The notes: a model not told the origin generated them from the sequence alone. DNA of 64,000 nt from DATDOR01 sp035512695 (GCA_035512695.1 DATKDL010000146.1:1-64000), one strand, 5' to 3'. Counted from the stretch's first letter, positions 1 to 7,993 are shown. Translations and numbers: made by a program.

Positions 1-33
1 GGGCGGCGCGGCAGTGTAACCGCCGCGCCGCCC
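1..33. terminator. Hairpin downstream of tsaD
   Basis: Arms at 1-12 and 22-33 are perfect reverse complements around a 9-nt loop, and the stem may continue beyond the left edge. It lies just past the stop of the minus-strand tsaD operon, so it probably ends that transcript. No clear T tract follows on the minus strand within the window. Confidence 0.55.
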
Positions 34-48
34 CCGGCCTCTTTTTCG

Positions 49-1053
49 CTAATTCAAAGGCCAGTTTGGCCGGGCGTCGAAATCGAGGCTTGCGAACCGC
101 CGACCACGGAAATGCGGATACGCCGCACCGCCGATCATCGCCGCATTATCGGTACACAGGGCGAACGGCGGGATAAACACCGGCAGGCTTGAATGCGCCA
201 TGAACCGCTCCCGGAGCGGACGGTTGGCGGAGACACCGCCGACCACGAAAACCGAGCGCGCCGCAACTGTCTCAGCCGCCGAAAGGGTCTTTTTGACCAG
301 GATGTCCACGACGGCCTCCTGGAATGACGCCGCCAAATCGGAGACGGGGAGCGTCCCGGACCTGTCCCTCAACGCTTCGACAGCCCGCAGCACGGCCGTC
401 TTCAGCCCGCTGAACGAGAAGTCGTGCGAGCCTTCCAGCCGGGCGCGCGGGAAATCGAACGCCGCCGGATCGCCGGCCTCGGCTGCTTTCTGAATCGCAG
501 GCCCCCCTGGGAAACCCAGCCCCAACAGCCTGGCGACCTTGTCAAAGGCCTCCCCAGCTGCGTCGTCCAGGGTGCCGCCCAGGCGGGTGTAGCGCAGCGG
601 GCCGTCCATCAAGACGAGTTCGGTATGCCCGCCGGAGACGATCAGGGCGACCACGGGAAACACCGGCTCCCGCTCGGGGCTTCCGACCCAGGGCGAAAAG
701 ACATGCCCCTCCAGGTGGTTGACGGCAATCAGCGGCAGCCCGGTCGACAAGCTCAGTCCTTTGGCGTAGTTGATCCCGACCACCAGCGAACCGGGCAGAC
801 CGGGGCCGCGCGTCACCGCCAGGGCGTCGATCCGGTCCAACGACGTCCCTGCCTGGGAGATCGCTTCACGGACGACGGCGTCGATCGTGCGGATGTGCTG
901 CCGGGAGGCCGCCTCAGGGAAGATGCCGCCGTAACGGGCGTGCATCTCGGCCTGCGAAGCGACGACGTTCGAACGGATCGTGCGCCCGTCTTCGACGACG
1001 GCCGCCGCGGTTTCATCGCACGACGTCTCGATCGCCAGGATCGATACCGGCAT
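49..1053 (-). CDS. tsaD: tRNA N6-adenosine threonylcarbamoyltransferase TsaD
   Basis: TsaD transfers the threonylcarbamoyl group from TC-AMP to A37 of ANN-decoding tRNAs, working with TsaB and TsaE. The 334-residue product has the usual length. It opens with the ASKHA-fold signature ETSCDETAAAVVE, followed by SRQHIRTI, the metal-binding NHLEGH region and the nucleotide-binding SGGHTELV and GGVSANRPLR segments. Its ATG overlaps the stop of the upstream M24 peptidase gene by one base (TGATG), so it is the last gene of the operon that includes selA. No neighbouring tsaB or tsaE is visible. Confidence 0.97.
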   Translation of the reverse strand: MPVSILAIETSCDETAAAVVEDGRTIRSNVVASQAEMHARYGGIFPEAASRQHIRTIDAVVREAISQAGTSLDRIDALAVTRGPGLPGSLVVGINYAKGLSLSTGLPLIAVNHLEGHVFSPWVGSPEREPVFPVVALIVSGGHTELVLMDGPLRYTRLGGTLDDAAGEAFDKVARLLGLGFPGGPAIQKAAEAGDPAAFDFPRARLEGSHDFSFSGLKTAVLRAVEALRDRSGTLPVSDLAASFQEAVVDILVKKTLSAAETVAARSVFVVGGVSANRPLRERFMAHSSLPVFIPPFALCTDNAAMIGGAAYPHFRGRRFASLDFDARPNWPLN

Positions 1054-2300
1054 CAGCTCCCCTTTACCGGGATAACCAGGTCGAGCGGGTACGAGGACAG
1101 CACTTCCAGCCGCCCGTCCGGATGCACGGCCACCGTATCCTCCAGCCGAACCCCCATTTCCTGTTCGGGATAATAAAGCCCCGGCTCGACCGTTACCACC
1201 GATCCCGGCCTGAGCACGTCGCGCGGGGTCGCATAGACCTTGTTGCGGAACCAGGGCGCTTCGTGCACGTGCAGCCCGAGGCCGTGGCCGAGCGAGTGGA
1301 CGTACCCGGACTGGATCTTCAGATCCTGTCGCGTGGTCGCGTGGCCGAGCGCTTCGAACAGGTCGCAGGTCTGCTCCTGGTACCGGGAAGTCGATTCGCC
1401 GGCTTTGAGGGAGGCCATGACCGTTTCAAAGGTGGAACGGACGTCGTCGTACAAACCCTCCACCGCATCCGTGGCATAGCCCAGGCTCCAGGTCCTGGTA
1501 AAGTCGTAGTGATAACCGCCGCCTTTTTCACAGGGAAAGATATCGAAGACGATCGTTTTCCCGAGCACGATCGGGTCGCTGTCCGTGCCGGAGCTGTGCG
1601 GGACGCCGGCGTCCCGGCCGATCGCAAAGATGTAGCCCTCGGGAGCTTCCACGCCGCGTTCGGCCAGCCACAGATCGATCCGCCGTTTTACGTCCCCGAC
1701 GGTCAGGGTCTCGCCGTCCGACCGCACGAGGGCACCGTTGCTTGTGGCGTGACCGCCCAGGAATTCGGCCGTCATCCCGACCACCTCGGTCGTGATCAGG
1801 CCGACCCGGCGAATCCGCTCGATCTCGATCGGATCCTTGGTCGCCATGGCCTGTAAGAGGATCGAATCCCCGGATGGCTCCCCGACGAATTCCAGGTCCG
1901 GGTTGAGCTTTTCCAGGGCCTTCAGCAGGGCGATAAACGGGTTGAGCTCGGTCCTACCGTAAACGGCGATCCGCCCGCTCCCCAGCCCGGTATCCCGCAG
2001 CATCCGGTCGTACCGCATGGCGGTTGCCCTGACCCGGTCCCCGCCGGATTCTTCCAGGAACTGCTTGTACGGGAATTCCATGATGTTGCGGGTTTCGAGG
2101 CCGGAGCGGGCCGCTTCGTCGCGTTCCATCGGGGAATAAAAAAGGACGGGGTCCCGGTCCCGGGGTTTGACCAGGTCGGCGGCGGTCAGGTGCGCGCCGC
2201 CGGTCATGTAAACCATGGCAGGGTTGTGCTGACCGGGGCCGGTGATCAGCAGGCCGTCGATGTCGTTTTCGGTCATGAGGCGGTCGAGGTCAGATTTCAT
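1053..2300 (-). CDS. M24-family aminopeptidase (Xaa-Pro dipeptidase type)
   Basis: A cytosolic M24 metallopeptidase of 415 residues. An N-terminal creatinase-like domain (about 1-165) precedes a pita-bread catalytic domain. The expected dimetal ligands are visible: Asp in FDIFP, Asp in YDFTRTW, His in GHGLGLHVHE, Glu in TVEPGLYY and Glu in RLEDT. The ATG at 2300 was chosen because the protein start MKSDLDRLM matches the family; upstream codons belong to selA, which this gene overlaps by 11 bp. It sits between selA and tsaD in one operon. Exact substrate specificity (proline dipeptides or other N-termini) cannot be read from sequence. Confidence 0.88.
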   Translation of the reverse strand: MKSDLDRLMTENDIDGLLITGPGQHNPAMVYMTGGAHLTAADLVKPRDRDPVLFYSPMERDEAARSGLETRNIMEFPYKQFLEESGGDRVRATAMRYDRMLRDTGLGSGRIAVYGRTELNPFIALLKALEKLNPDLEFVGEPSGDSILLQAMATKDPIEIERIRRVGLITTEVVGMTAEFLGGHATSNGALVRSDGETLTVGDVKRRIDLWLAERGVEAPEGYIFAIGRDAGVPHSSGTDSDPIVLGKTIVFDIFPCEKGGGYHYDFTRTWSLGYATDAVEGLYDDVRSTFETVMASLKAGESTSRYQEQTCDLFEALGHATTRQDLKIQSGYVHSLGHGLGLHVHEAPWFRNKVYATPRDVLRPGSVVTVEPGLYYPEQEMGVRLEDTVAVHPDGRLEVLSSYPLDLVIPVKGS

Positions 2301-3666
2301 GGAAGGTCCTTTCGATGGTTTGGAGGAGGGCTTCATCCTGTTCGGGCAGGACGGTGCGCGGGTCGAGCAGCACCGCATCGCCGGCGGCGCGGGCAATGAC
2401 GGGCGGGCCGGCCCGGCGGAGGTTCTTCAGGAACGCGCCGGCCGACGGGGGGCGCAGGGCGACCAGGCGGGTTGCCAGGATTTCCCCGGGCAGGCTCCCG
2501 CCGCCAACCGTGCTTTCACCGTCCATTACGGAGGCCCGGTCCGCCCCCACGGAAGCGGCCAGGCGGTCCGACCAGGCTGCCGCTCTGCGCCCAAGCCCAT
2601 CGAGATCCGCGGCGATCATCCGCCAGACCGGGATCTCGGTCACGGCTTCGTCTTTCAAGTAATGCAGCAGTGTGGCCGATAACCCGGCATAGGTCGTTTT
2701 ATCGGCGCGGATGGCGCGGGCCAGCGGGTGTCGTTTGAGCCTGGCGATCAAGTCCGCCCGGCCGGCGATGATCCCGGCCTGCGGGCCGCCGAGCAGCTTG
2801 TCGCCTGAAAATGTCACCAGGTCGGCCCCTGCTGCCAGCGATTCGGGCACGGTCGGTTCGTGCGCCAGGCCGAACGCAGCGGTGTCAAGAAAGGTACCGG
2901 AGCCCAGGTCCTCGACGAAAGGGACCCCGTGCCGGTGCGCCAGATCGGCGATCTCCGCCCGCTCCGGTTCGGAGGCGAAGCCGACGATCTTGTAGTTCGA
3001 CTGGTGGGCCGCCAGGACCAGTTTAACGGGTTCGGTATCGAGGGCCTGTGCGTAATCCTCGAGATGCACCCGGTTGGTCGCACCGATCTCGACCAGCTTT
3101 GCTCCGGACTGGCGCAGGATATCCGGGATGCGGAACCCGCCCCCGATCTCGACCAGCTGCGAGCGGGAGATGACGACCCGCCGCCTGGCAGCCAGCGCAG
3201 ACAAGACCAGGAGGACGGCGGCTGCATTGTTGTTGACGACCAGGGCGTCCTCCGCCCCGGAAAGACGGGCGATCAGCGCGGCGGTGTGCCCGTAGCGGGA
3301 ACCGCGTTTTCCTGTCTCGAGATCGAATTCCAGGTTGGAATAGCCGGTGCCGGCGGTGGACATCGCCGCAAGGGCGGTCCGGCTGAGCGGGGCCCGGCCG
3401 AGGTTGGTGTGCAGGATCACCCCGGTCGCATTGATCACCGGGACCAGGCTTGGTGCCGTCCAGTTCTCCAGCCTGCGGCGGGTGGAAATGAGGATGGCGT
3501 TCGGCGGCGGGACTGCGTCGCCGTTCCGGTGCGAGGCGCGGATCTCGGCCAGGGCCTCCCGGATCGCATCCACGGTCAACCTGCGACCATATACAAGCAC
3601 CAGGTCGGAGCAGCCGGGCTCGCTCAGCAGAAGATCCACGGAGGGCAGGTCGCGCAGCGAGGTCAT
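2290..3666 (-). CDS. selA: L-seryl-tRNA(Sec) selenium transferase SelA
   Basis: SelA is the PLP enzyme that converts Ser-tRNA(Sec) to Sec-tRNA(Sec) using selenophosphate. The 458-residue length is close to that of E. coli SelA. Recognisable blocks are VINATGVILHTNLGRAPLS near residue 80, NNNAAAVLLVL, SRSQLVEIGGGFRIPDI, and the PLP-lysine segment FSGDKLLGGPQAGII. It belongs to the operon membrane protein, selA, M24 peptidase, tsaD. Its presence implies that the cell decodes UGA as selenocysteine, and a candidate client (the SelW-like gene at 4208) lies 540 bp away on the other strand. selB, selC and selD are not in this window. Confidence 0.96.
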   Translation of the reverse strand: MTSLRDLPSVDLLLSEPGCSDLVLVYGRRLTVDAIREALAEIRASHRNGDAVPPPNAILISTRRRLENWTAPSLVPVINATGVILHTNLGRAPLSRTALAAMSTAGTGYSNLEFDLETGKRGSRYGHTAALIARLSGAEDALVVNNNAAAVLLVLSALAARRRVVISRSQLVEIGGGFRIPDILRQSGAKLVEIGATNRVHLEDYAQALDTEPVKLVLAAHQSNYKIVGFASEPERAEIADLAHRHGVPFVEDLGSGTFLDTAAFGLAHEPTVPESLAAGADLVTFSGDKLLGGPQAGIIAGRADLIARLKRHPLARAIRADKTTYAGLSATLLHYLKDEAVTEIPVWRMIAADLDGLGRRAAAWSDRLAASVGADRASVMDGESTVGGGSLPGEILATRLVALRPPSAGAFLKNLRRAGPPVIARAAGDAVLLDPRTVLPEQDEALLQTIERTFHEI

Positions 3667-3691
3667 CGTCCAGCCCGGGGAGTCCGGTCCT

Positions 3692-4090
3692 TCAGGGGCG
3701 CCAGCCCCCGATCTCGCGCAGGCGGAAGACCGTTTCGAGGATCAGCAGCCCGACTCCGATCAGGGCAGCCGTCGCAAAAGTGACCAGCCTGCCGATCTGC
3801 AGCCAGGCGAGGGCGGCGGCGTACAACCCGACCCAGGCGGACTGGCGGAGGACGACCGCCTGGGTCGCGGGGATGCGTCCCGGGAAACGCCGGTTCAGGA
3901 ATGCGATCCCCGGCAGCGCGCTCCCGCTGACGGCCAGAAAAAAAGAGAGGAAAAAAAGCCAGCGGACCCCGGCAGCATATGGGACCGCGTTCAGGAACAG
4001 CCAGACCACGGCAGTCCACCCCAGCCCCCCGAGCACGATCGCAGCGGGGACGAACTTGATCACCGGCGGGGATTGGGGAGAGGTGGACAT
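3692..4090 (-). CDS. Small four-helix membrane protein
   Basis: A 132-residue hydrophobic protein with about four membrane segments (near residues 10-30, 40-60, 72-92 and 95-118) and an Arg-rich C-terminus. I do not recognise a family; it loosely resembles small ATP-synthase-I-like proteins. The ATG at 4090 was chosen because a TACAAT box (4097-4102 on the plus strand) lies exactly six bases upstream, the leaderless pattern common in this window. It is the first gene of the selA operon, 25 bp before selA. A functional link to selenium is possible but unproven. Confidence 0.7.
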   Translation of the reverse strand: MSTSPQSPPVIKFVPAAIVLGGLGWTAVVWLFLNAVPYAAGVRWLFFLSFFLAVSGSALPGIAFLNRRFPGRIPATQAVVLRQSAWVGLYAAALAWLQIGRLVTFATAALIGVGLLILETVFRLREIGGWRP

Positions 4091-4116
4091 GGGGGGATTG
4101 TAACAATGAACGAGAG

Positions 4117-4179
4117 AAAAGGCGAATGGGCGAATGGGCGAATCATGCAAAAGTTCGCCCATTCGCCCATTCGCCTTTT
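4117..4179. repeat. 26-bp perfect inverted repeat between divergent promoters
   Basis: Arms 4117-4142 and 4154-4179 are exact reverse complements around an 11-nt loop. Each arm contains a heptamer-type direct repeat (GGCGAAT / GGGCGAAT). The similarity continues outward imperfectly into both promoters, each ending in six C residues and ATG. It lies upstream of both flanking genes, so it cannot be an ordinary 3' terminator; an operator, insulator or duplicated promoter are alternatives. Confidence 0.85.
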
Positions 4180-4195
4180 CGCTTTTTCCCCATGT

Positions 4196-4207
4196 TATAC
4201 TCCCCCC
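4196..4207 (+). promoter_or_regulatory. Leaderless promoter of the SelW-like gene
   Basis: TATACT at 4196-4201 is followed by six C residues and then the ATG at 4208, so transcription should begin at or next to the start codon. The divergent gene starting at 4090 has the matching arrangement TACAAT, six C, ATG. Confidence 0.6.
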
Positions 4208-4456
4208 ATGGTCGATATCGAACTCCACTACTGCGTCCCTTGAAACTACACAGCGCGGGCCGTCGGTCTGGCGGACGAACTGCTCAAGGATTATGCGAAA
4301 GATATTCGCGCATTCAAGCTGGTTCCTTCAGATGGAGGGCGGTTTGAATTCTCGGTGAACGGGGAGCTGTTGTTTTCCAAGAAAGAACGCAAGCGGCACG
4401 CCGAACCGGGTGAGATTCTCAAGGTTTTTCAGCGATATCTCGAAGCCCAGGTGTAA
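4208..4456 (+). CDS. SelW/Rdx-family selenoprotein with in-frame TGA (Sec12)
   Basis: Reading through TGA at 4241-4243 as selenocysteine gives an 82-residue thioredoxin-like Rdx protein (SelW/SelT/SelH family). It begins MVDIELHYCVPUNYTARA, with the CxxU redox motif at residues 9-12 placed directly after the first beta strand, as in known SelW-like proteins. The rest (LADELLKDYAKDIRAFKLVPS, then GGRFEFSVNGELLFSKKE, then PGEILKVFQRYLEAQ) follows the family pattern to a TAA at 4454. A standard gene caller will miss it or cut it. The selA gene on the opposite strand supports recoding. A redox role on thiols is inferred from the family; the substrate is unknown. The nonsense-mutation alternative is unlikely because the UGA falls exactly at the family's Sec/Cys position. 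Confidence 0.9.
4244..4290 (+). promoter_or_regulatory. Candidate bacterial SECIS element
   Basis: Directly downstream of the UGA, CGTC at 4261-4264 can pair with GACG at 4274-4277, closing a 9-nt apical loop that begins with GG. The first loop G is 22 nt after the UGA, within the spacing reported for bacterial SECIS hairpins bound by SelB. The fold was judged by eye; the stem is short and needs calculation. Confidence 0.5.
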
Positions 4457-4463
4457 AAACGGA

Positions 4464-4514
4464 AAACAATCCATAGCGGAGCCGGGCTTTGCCCGGCTCC
4501 GCTATGGATTGTTT
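4464..4514. terminator. 24-bp inverted repeat between selW-like gene and dtd
   Basis: Arms 4464-4487 and 4491-4514 are perfect around a TTT loop. It starts 8 bp after the SelW-like stop codon and ends 13 bp before the dtd start. It probably terminates the selenoprotein transcript, and it would also sit in any dtd leader that read through. Confidence 0.65.
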
Positions 4515-4527
4515 CCACATCTGAAAA

Positions 4528-4965
4528 ATGAAAGCCCTTCTCCAACGCGTCTCGCGGGCGCAGGTCTCTGTCAACGGGGCGGCGATCGCTTCGATCGGCG
4601 AGGGCCTGCTGGTTCTGCTCGGCGTCGGCCATGCCGATACGGCCGAAGTCGCCCGGCGTTTGGCGGAGAAGGTCGCGACGCTGCGAGTCTTTGAGGACGA
4701 AGGGGGAAAAACGAATCTTTCCGTGATCGACACCGGCGGGGCGGTGCTGGTCGTCTCCCAATTCACGCTGTATGCGGACACAAGCCGGGGCCGCCGGCCT
4801 TCCTTCACGGGTGCGGCGCTTCCGGAGCAAGCCAGGCCGCTTGTGGAAAGCTTCGCCGGAGCGCTATCGACGCTCGGCGTCCCGGTTCAGTCCGGCGAAT
4901 TCGGGGCGCGTATGGAGATCGCCCTGGTCAACGATGGACCGATGACGATCCTGCTGGAAGTCTGA
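4528..4965 (+). CDS. dtd: D-aminoacyl-tRNA deacylase Dtd
   Basis: Dtd hydrolyses D-amino acids mischarged on tRNA, and also Gly-tRNA(Ala). The 145-residue product is the usual size and carries both signature motifs: SQFTLYAD near residue 80 and the Gly-cisPro-type NDGPMT near the C-terminus. It follows the SelW-like gene with a hairpin between them. Its last 38 bp overlap convergently with the DHODH-like gene on the minus strand. Confidence 0.96.
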   Translation: MKALLQRVSRAQVSVNGAAIASIGEGLLVLLGVGHADTAEVARRLAEKVATLRVFEDEGGKTNLSVIDTGGAVLVVSQFTLYADTSRGRRPSFTGAALPEQARPLVESFAGALSTLGVPVQSGEFGARMEIALVNDGPMTILLEV

Positions 4966-5704
4966 CCCCACCCGCTTTCCACAGCGCGATATCGACCTGG
5001 ACCCCGGCTGCGCCGAACGCCAGCGCCGTCTCGATATCCGCCTCGGTCCGGATCCCCCCGGAATAAAAAACCGGCAGGCCGGCATGGACCGCCTCCCGGA
5101 GGACCTCCAGCGCCGCCGGCCGCACCGCCGGTCCGTAGACCCGGCCGGAAACCGGGCGGCCGTGCGGTCCGGGCAGGCTGCCGCGCGGCGGGCCGATCAC
5201 CAGCGCGGAGGCGCCGGCATCCGCCGCCTCCCCGGCCAGCCGCAAGACGTCCTCCAACACCGGCCGTACCAGGACCGGCAGCTCGCCGACGGCGGACTGC
5301 ACCAACGCTCGGGCGGTTTCGTCCGGCACACCGGCTTCGAGCCCGATCTCCAGACCCGTCACGCCTTCGGTCTCTTCGCAGGCGCGCACCATCCCGAACA
5401 GTTCGTCCGGGTCACCCGAGTCCAGGTGGACGACGACCGGCAAGGTCGAACGCGCCCAGGCGTTGCCAATTGTTTTCAAAACCGCGGACAGCCCCGGATT
5501 GGGCAGGCCGCTGTGGACCAGGACGCCTCCCGGAAACGGGATCAGCTGGGCGCCCTCCGCTGCCTTTCGGACGTTCCGGCTGACCGGATTGGTGATGAAG
5601 CCGCCCAGAAAGGAGAAATCTGCGCCGCGCGGGACGGGGTTAAAACCGAGGATCCCGGCTGCGTTGACGATCGGGGAGGTGAACGGCAGATCGATGACGG
5701 TCAT
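4928..5704 (-). CDS. Dihydroorotate-dehydrogenase-like TIM-barrel protein
   Basis: A 258-residue protein resembling a class 1 PyrD barrel. It opens with SPIVNAAGILGFN and GGFITNPVS, and has a C-terminal phosphate/FMN-binding pattern (GRVYGPAVRPAALEVLRE, then YSGGIRTEADIETALAFGAAGVQV). It is shorter than authentic PyrD (about 300), and I do not see the usual active-site Cys/Ser loop, so calling it PyrD would be unsafe. It overlaps the upstream methyltransferase gene by 4 bp (ATGA), suggesting translational coupling. FMN binding is likely; substrate unknown. Confidence 0.72.
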   Translation of the reverse strand: MTVIDLPFTSPIVNAAGILGFNPVPRGADFSFLGGFITNPVSRNVRKAAEGAQLIPFPGGVLVHSGLPNPGLSAVLKTIGNAWARSTLPVVVHLDSGDPDELFGMVRACEETEGVTGLEIGLEAGVPDETARALVQSAVGELPVLVRPVLEDVLRLAGEAADAGASALVIGPPRGSLPGPHGRPVSGRVYGPAVRPAALEVLREAVHAGLPVFYSGGIRTEADIETALAFGAAGVQVDIALWKAGGVRLPAGSSSVHR

Positions 5705-6588
5705 TTGAAGATGTAGATCCCGTCCTCGACCGGCCATCCCGCGCCGCAGGTCCGGCAGGCGAGTCCCTGGGCAGTGCGGTCGAAATCAGACCCTGAACAA
5801 GCTGGGCAGCGGAAAAATGTCCCTCCAGGTATCTGCGCTTTGGTGCGCTTTGCGAGGCTGAGCGTGAAGACGCTCGGGGTAACCTGCCACCAATCCCCGG
5901 TGAGGGACGCCAGGCTGTCCGCCGCGGCCAGCCAGCGGGCCGGTATGATCTTTTTCAGGATCCCGATCCGGAAGTGCGAGACGGTCAGCTGGCGGCGCAG
6001 ATCGAAACCGGTGGTTTCGAGCCAGCGGCGCATGGTCCGGGGATGGAAATTGAAGTTCAGTTCGACGAACTCGACCGGTTCCGGTGTGAACGGGCTCCAG
6101 TCCTGCAGGCGGAGGAGGTAGCGGGCGATCGCTTTGAGGTTGAGCTTGTTGGCGTATTCGAGGATGAACGCCCCACCCGAGCCCAGGGTCCGCTCGATCT
6201 CCGCCAGCGCGTTTTCCGGTTCGGCCAGGTGGTGGATCACCCGGATCATCGTTGCGGCATCGAACAGGCCGGTGACGAACGGCAGGTTGTACACGTCGCC
6301 GGCAACGTAGACATAGCGCTCCGATCTTCCCAGCCGCTCCTGGGCCTGCTGGAGCTGGGTCACCGAGTAATCGAGCAAGACGACGCGGTCGTAACCCTTA
6401 TAGCGCGGCGTATTACGCCCTGCGCCGGCGCCGGCCTCCAGCAGCAGCCGTCCCGACCCCGGCAGTAATCGCCGCAGCGCGATCGCTTCGGCAAGGTCTT
6501 CATAGGCCCGGCCTCCGGTTTCCCAGAACTCGGACTGGTAAGAAGAACCTTCATAGTCGCAGATTTTCGGGTTTGTCTTCTCCGCCAT
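5701..6588 (-). CDS. SAM methyltransferase with C-terminal zinc ribbon
   Basis: A 295-residue class I methyltransferase. LLLEAGAGAGRNTPRY is motif I and DVYNLPFVTGLFDAATMIRVIHHL is the motif II/III region. The last about 40 residues form a Trm112-like zinc ribbon (CPAC, 14 residues, CRTC) normally found as a separate protein. The ATG at 6588 has a TATTAT box 8 nt upstream (6597-6602 on the plus strand), consistent with a leaderless start. Its stop overlaps the DHODH-like gene by 4 bp. The methyl acceptor is unknown. Confidence 0.8.
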   Translation of the reverse strand: MAEKTNPKICDYEGSSYQSEFWETGGRAYEDLAEAIALRRLLPGSGRLLLEAGAGAGRNTPRYKGYDRVVLLDYSVTQLQQAQERLGRSERYVYVAGDVYNLPFVTGLFDAATMIRVIHHLAEPENALAEIERTLGSGGAFILEYANKLNLKAIARYLLRLQDWSPFTPEPVEFVELNFNFHPRTMRRWLETTGFDLRRQLTVSHFRIGILKKIIPARWLAAADSLASLTGDWWQVTPSVFTLSLAKRTKAQIPGGTFFRCPACSGSDFDRTAQGLACRTCGAGWPVEDGIYIFK

Positions 6589-6618
6589 CAGCGGTGATAA
6601 TACCATGCGGGAGGCTGT

Positions 6619-6671
6619 GGAAAAACGCTGTCTGCGCCGGTGCGAAGCACCGGCGCAGACAGCGTTTTTCC
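6619..6671. repeat. 25-bp inverted repeat between divergent genes
   Basis: Arms 6619-6643 and 6647-6671 are perfect around a GAA loop, with five A residues at the left and five T residues at the right end, so it looks like a bidirectional intrinsic terminator. It nevertheless lies between two diverging gene starts (6588 minus, 6684 plus). It may stop antisense transcription from either promoter. Confidence 0.8.
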
Positions 6672-6683
6672 GGAACCCTGACG

Positions 6684-7886
6684 ATGAGAAATGATTCTCT
6701 CGATCCAGGCCGGGCGCGGGGCAAACCGCACACCGGTTTGCTGATCTTTTTCCTCCTGGTCCGGACATTGGTGAACACCGTTCACCGGATGGTCTACCCT
6801 TTTCTGCCGGTCCTGGCCAGGGCCTTTGGGGTCAGCCCGGCGGCGCTGTCGGCGGCGGCCTCGGTGCGCTCGCTTGCCGGGCTGGGGAGTATCTTTCTCT
6901 CACGCTATACGGACAGCCGGGGGCGGAAGTTCGGGATGCTGCTCGGGAACGCCCTCTTCTTGAGCGGGATGGCCGTCATCGTCCTGTGGCCTTCCTTCCC
7001 GAGCTTTATCCTCGGATTGGGCCTCTCCTCCCTTGGGAAATACGTGCTGGATGCGGCCATCTATGCCTTTGTCGGGGACGAGATCCCGGCGAACCGGCGC
7101 GGACGGGCTTTTGGGATCATCGAGCTCGGCTGGTCGTTGAGCTACCTGGCGGGAATTGCCGGCGTGCGGGTCCTCCTGGAGCGGTCCGGCTGGCTGGCGC
7201 CATTCCCGATCCTGGGTGTATTAGGAGTGGTGGCCTGGGCCGGTTTTGTCGTGCTGGTGCCGGCGGGACGGCGCACGGCGGCGCGGCCGGATCCGATCCG
7301 GGTCGGGGTGGGGGCGATCTTACGGAACCGGGCGGCCGTCCTGGTGCTGCTGGTCAGCGTGGTGATCAATGTGGCGAACGAACTGGTCACCCTTGTATTT
7401 GCGGTCTGGCTGGAGGACAACTTCGGGTTTGCCCTGGCGGGATTGGCCGGTGCGGCGCTTGTGATCGGGTTCGCCGAGCTGTCGGGGGAATCGCTGGTCG
7501 GTGTGCTGACCGACCGGCTCGGTTCGCTGCGGGCGGTGCGCTGGGGGCTGCTGTTGAACTGCCTGTTTGCCTTCCTTTTGCCCCTGGTAGGACGCACCCC
7601 CGCCGGGGCGTTTGTGGGACTGTTCTTGTTCTACCTGACCTTCGAGTTCACCATCGTCAGCGGAATCTCGCTGCTGACGGAGGTCCCCACCAAATCACGG
7701 GCGACGCTGATGTCGTTCAACGTCGTCTGCGTGTCGGTGGGGCGGATCGTGTCCGCCTGGGCCGCGCTGCCGATCTATACGTTCGGTTTCGCCGCCGTCC
7801 TGGCCGTGGCGGTCCTGGTCAACCTGGCCGGCCTCGGAGCGCTGCGCGGCCTGGTGCGTGAATTAGATGCAAATAATACTGCATAA
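6684..7886 (+). CDS. Major facilitator superfamily transporter
   Basis: A 400-residue protein with about 12 hydrophobic segments. After the second segment it has the MFS loop motif in the form SRYTDSRGRKFGMLLG, and it repeats a version (GVLTDRLGSLRAVRWG) between helices 8 and 9. The ATG at 6684 lies 13 bp after the hairpin; codons further upstream in frame cross the hairpin and are not protein-like. The substrate cannot be predicted; drug or sugar efflux are both possible. Confidence 0.88.
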   Translation: MRNDSLDPGRARGKPHTGLLIFFLLVRTLVNTVHRMVYPFLPVLARAFGVSPAALSAAASVRSLAGLGSIFLSRYTDSRGRKFGMLLGNALFLSGMAVIVLWPSFPSFILGLGLSSLGKYVLDAAIYAFVGDEIPANRRGRAFGIIELGWSLSYLAGIAGVRVLLERSGWLAPFPILGVLGVVAWAGFVVLVPAGRRTAARPDPIRVGVGAILRNRAAVLVLLVSVVINVANELVTLVFAVWLEDNFGFALAGLAGAALVIGFAELSGESLVGVLTDRLGSLRAVRWGLLLNCLFAFLLPLVGRTPAGAFVGLFLFYLTFEFTIVSGISLLTEVPTKSRATLMSFNVVCVSVGRIVSAWAALPIYTFGFAAVLAVAVLVNLAGLGALRGLVRELDANNTA

Positions 7887-7993
7887 AACGTTAGTCTTGC
7901 AATAAGAATTGCGAAAAGATTGTCCAATCTCTATTAGCTGCCATTAATCAGAACGTAATGCGCCATCTCCTTGATTTGGTTATAATGCCGCTG
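7887..7993 (+). promoter_or_regulatory. AT-rich leader with promoter of the L,D-transpeptidase
   Basis: This 107-bp gap is much more AT-rich than its surroundings. It has two small dyads (GCAAT...ATTGC near 7900-7912 and AGATTG..CAATCT at 7917-7930). TATAAT at 7981-7986 stands 7 nt before the ATG at 7994, indicating a leaderless transcript. Confidence 0.55.

Noticed and set aside
4117..4179. The 26-bp inverted repeat as an ordinary terminator.
   Set aside because: It lies upstream of both flanking genes, between their promoters, so no transcript ends there in the normal sense. Kept as a repeat.
4126..4358. Two short plus-strand frames across the SelW-like region (starts at 4126 and 4134).
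   Set aside because: They read other frames, begin inside the palindrome and resemble no protein, while the frame with Sec12 matches a family from end to end.
4928..5704. Calling this gene pyrD.
   Set aside because: It is too short and lacks the visible active-site residue; only the barrel resemblance is supportable.
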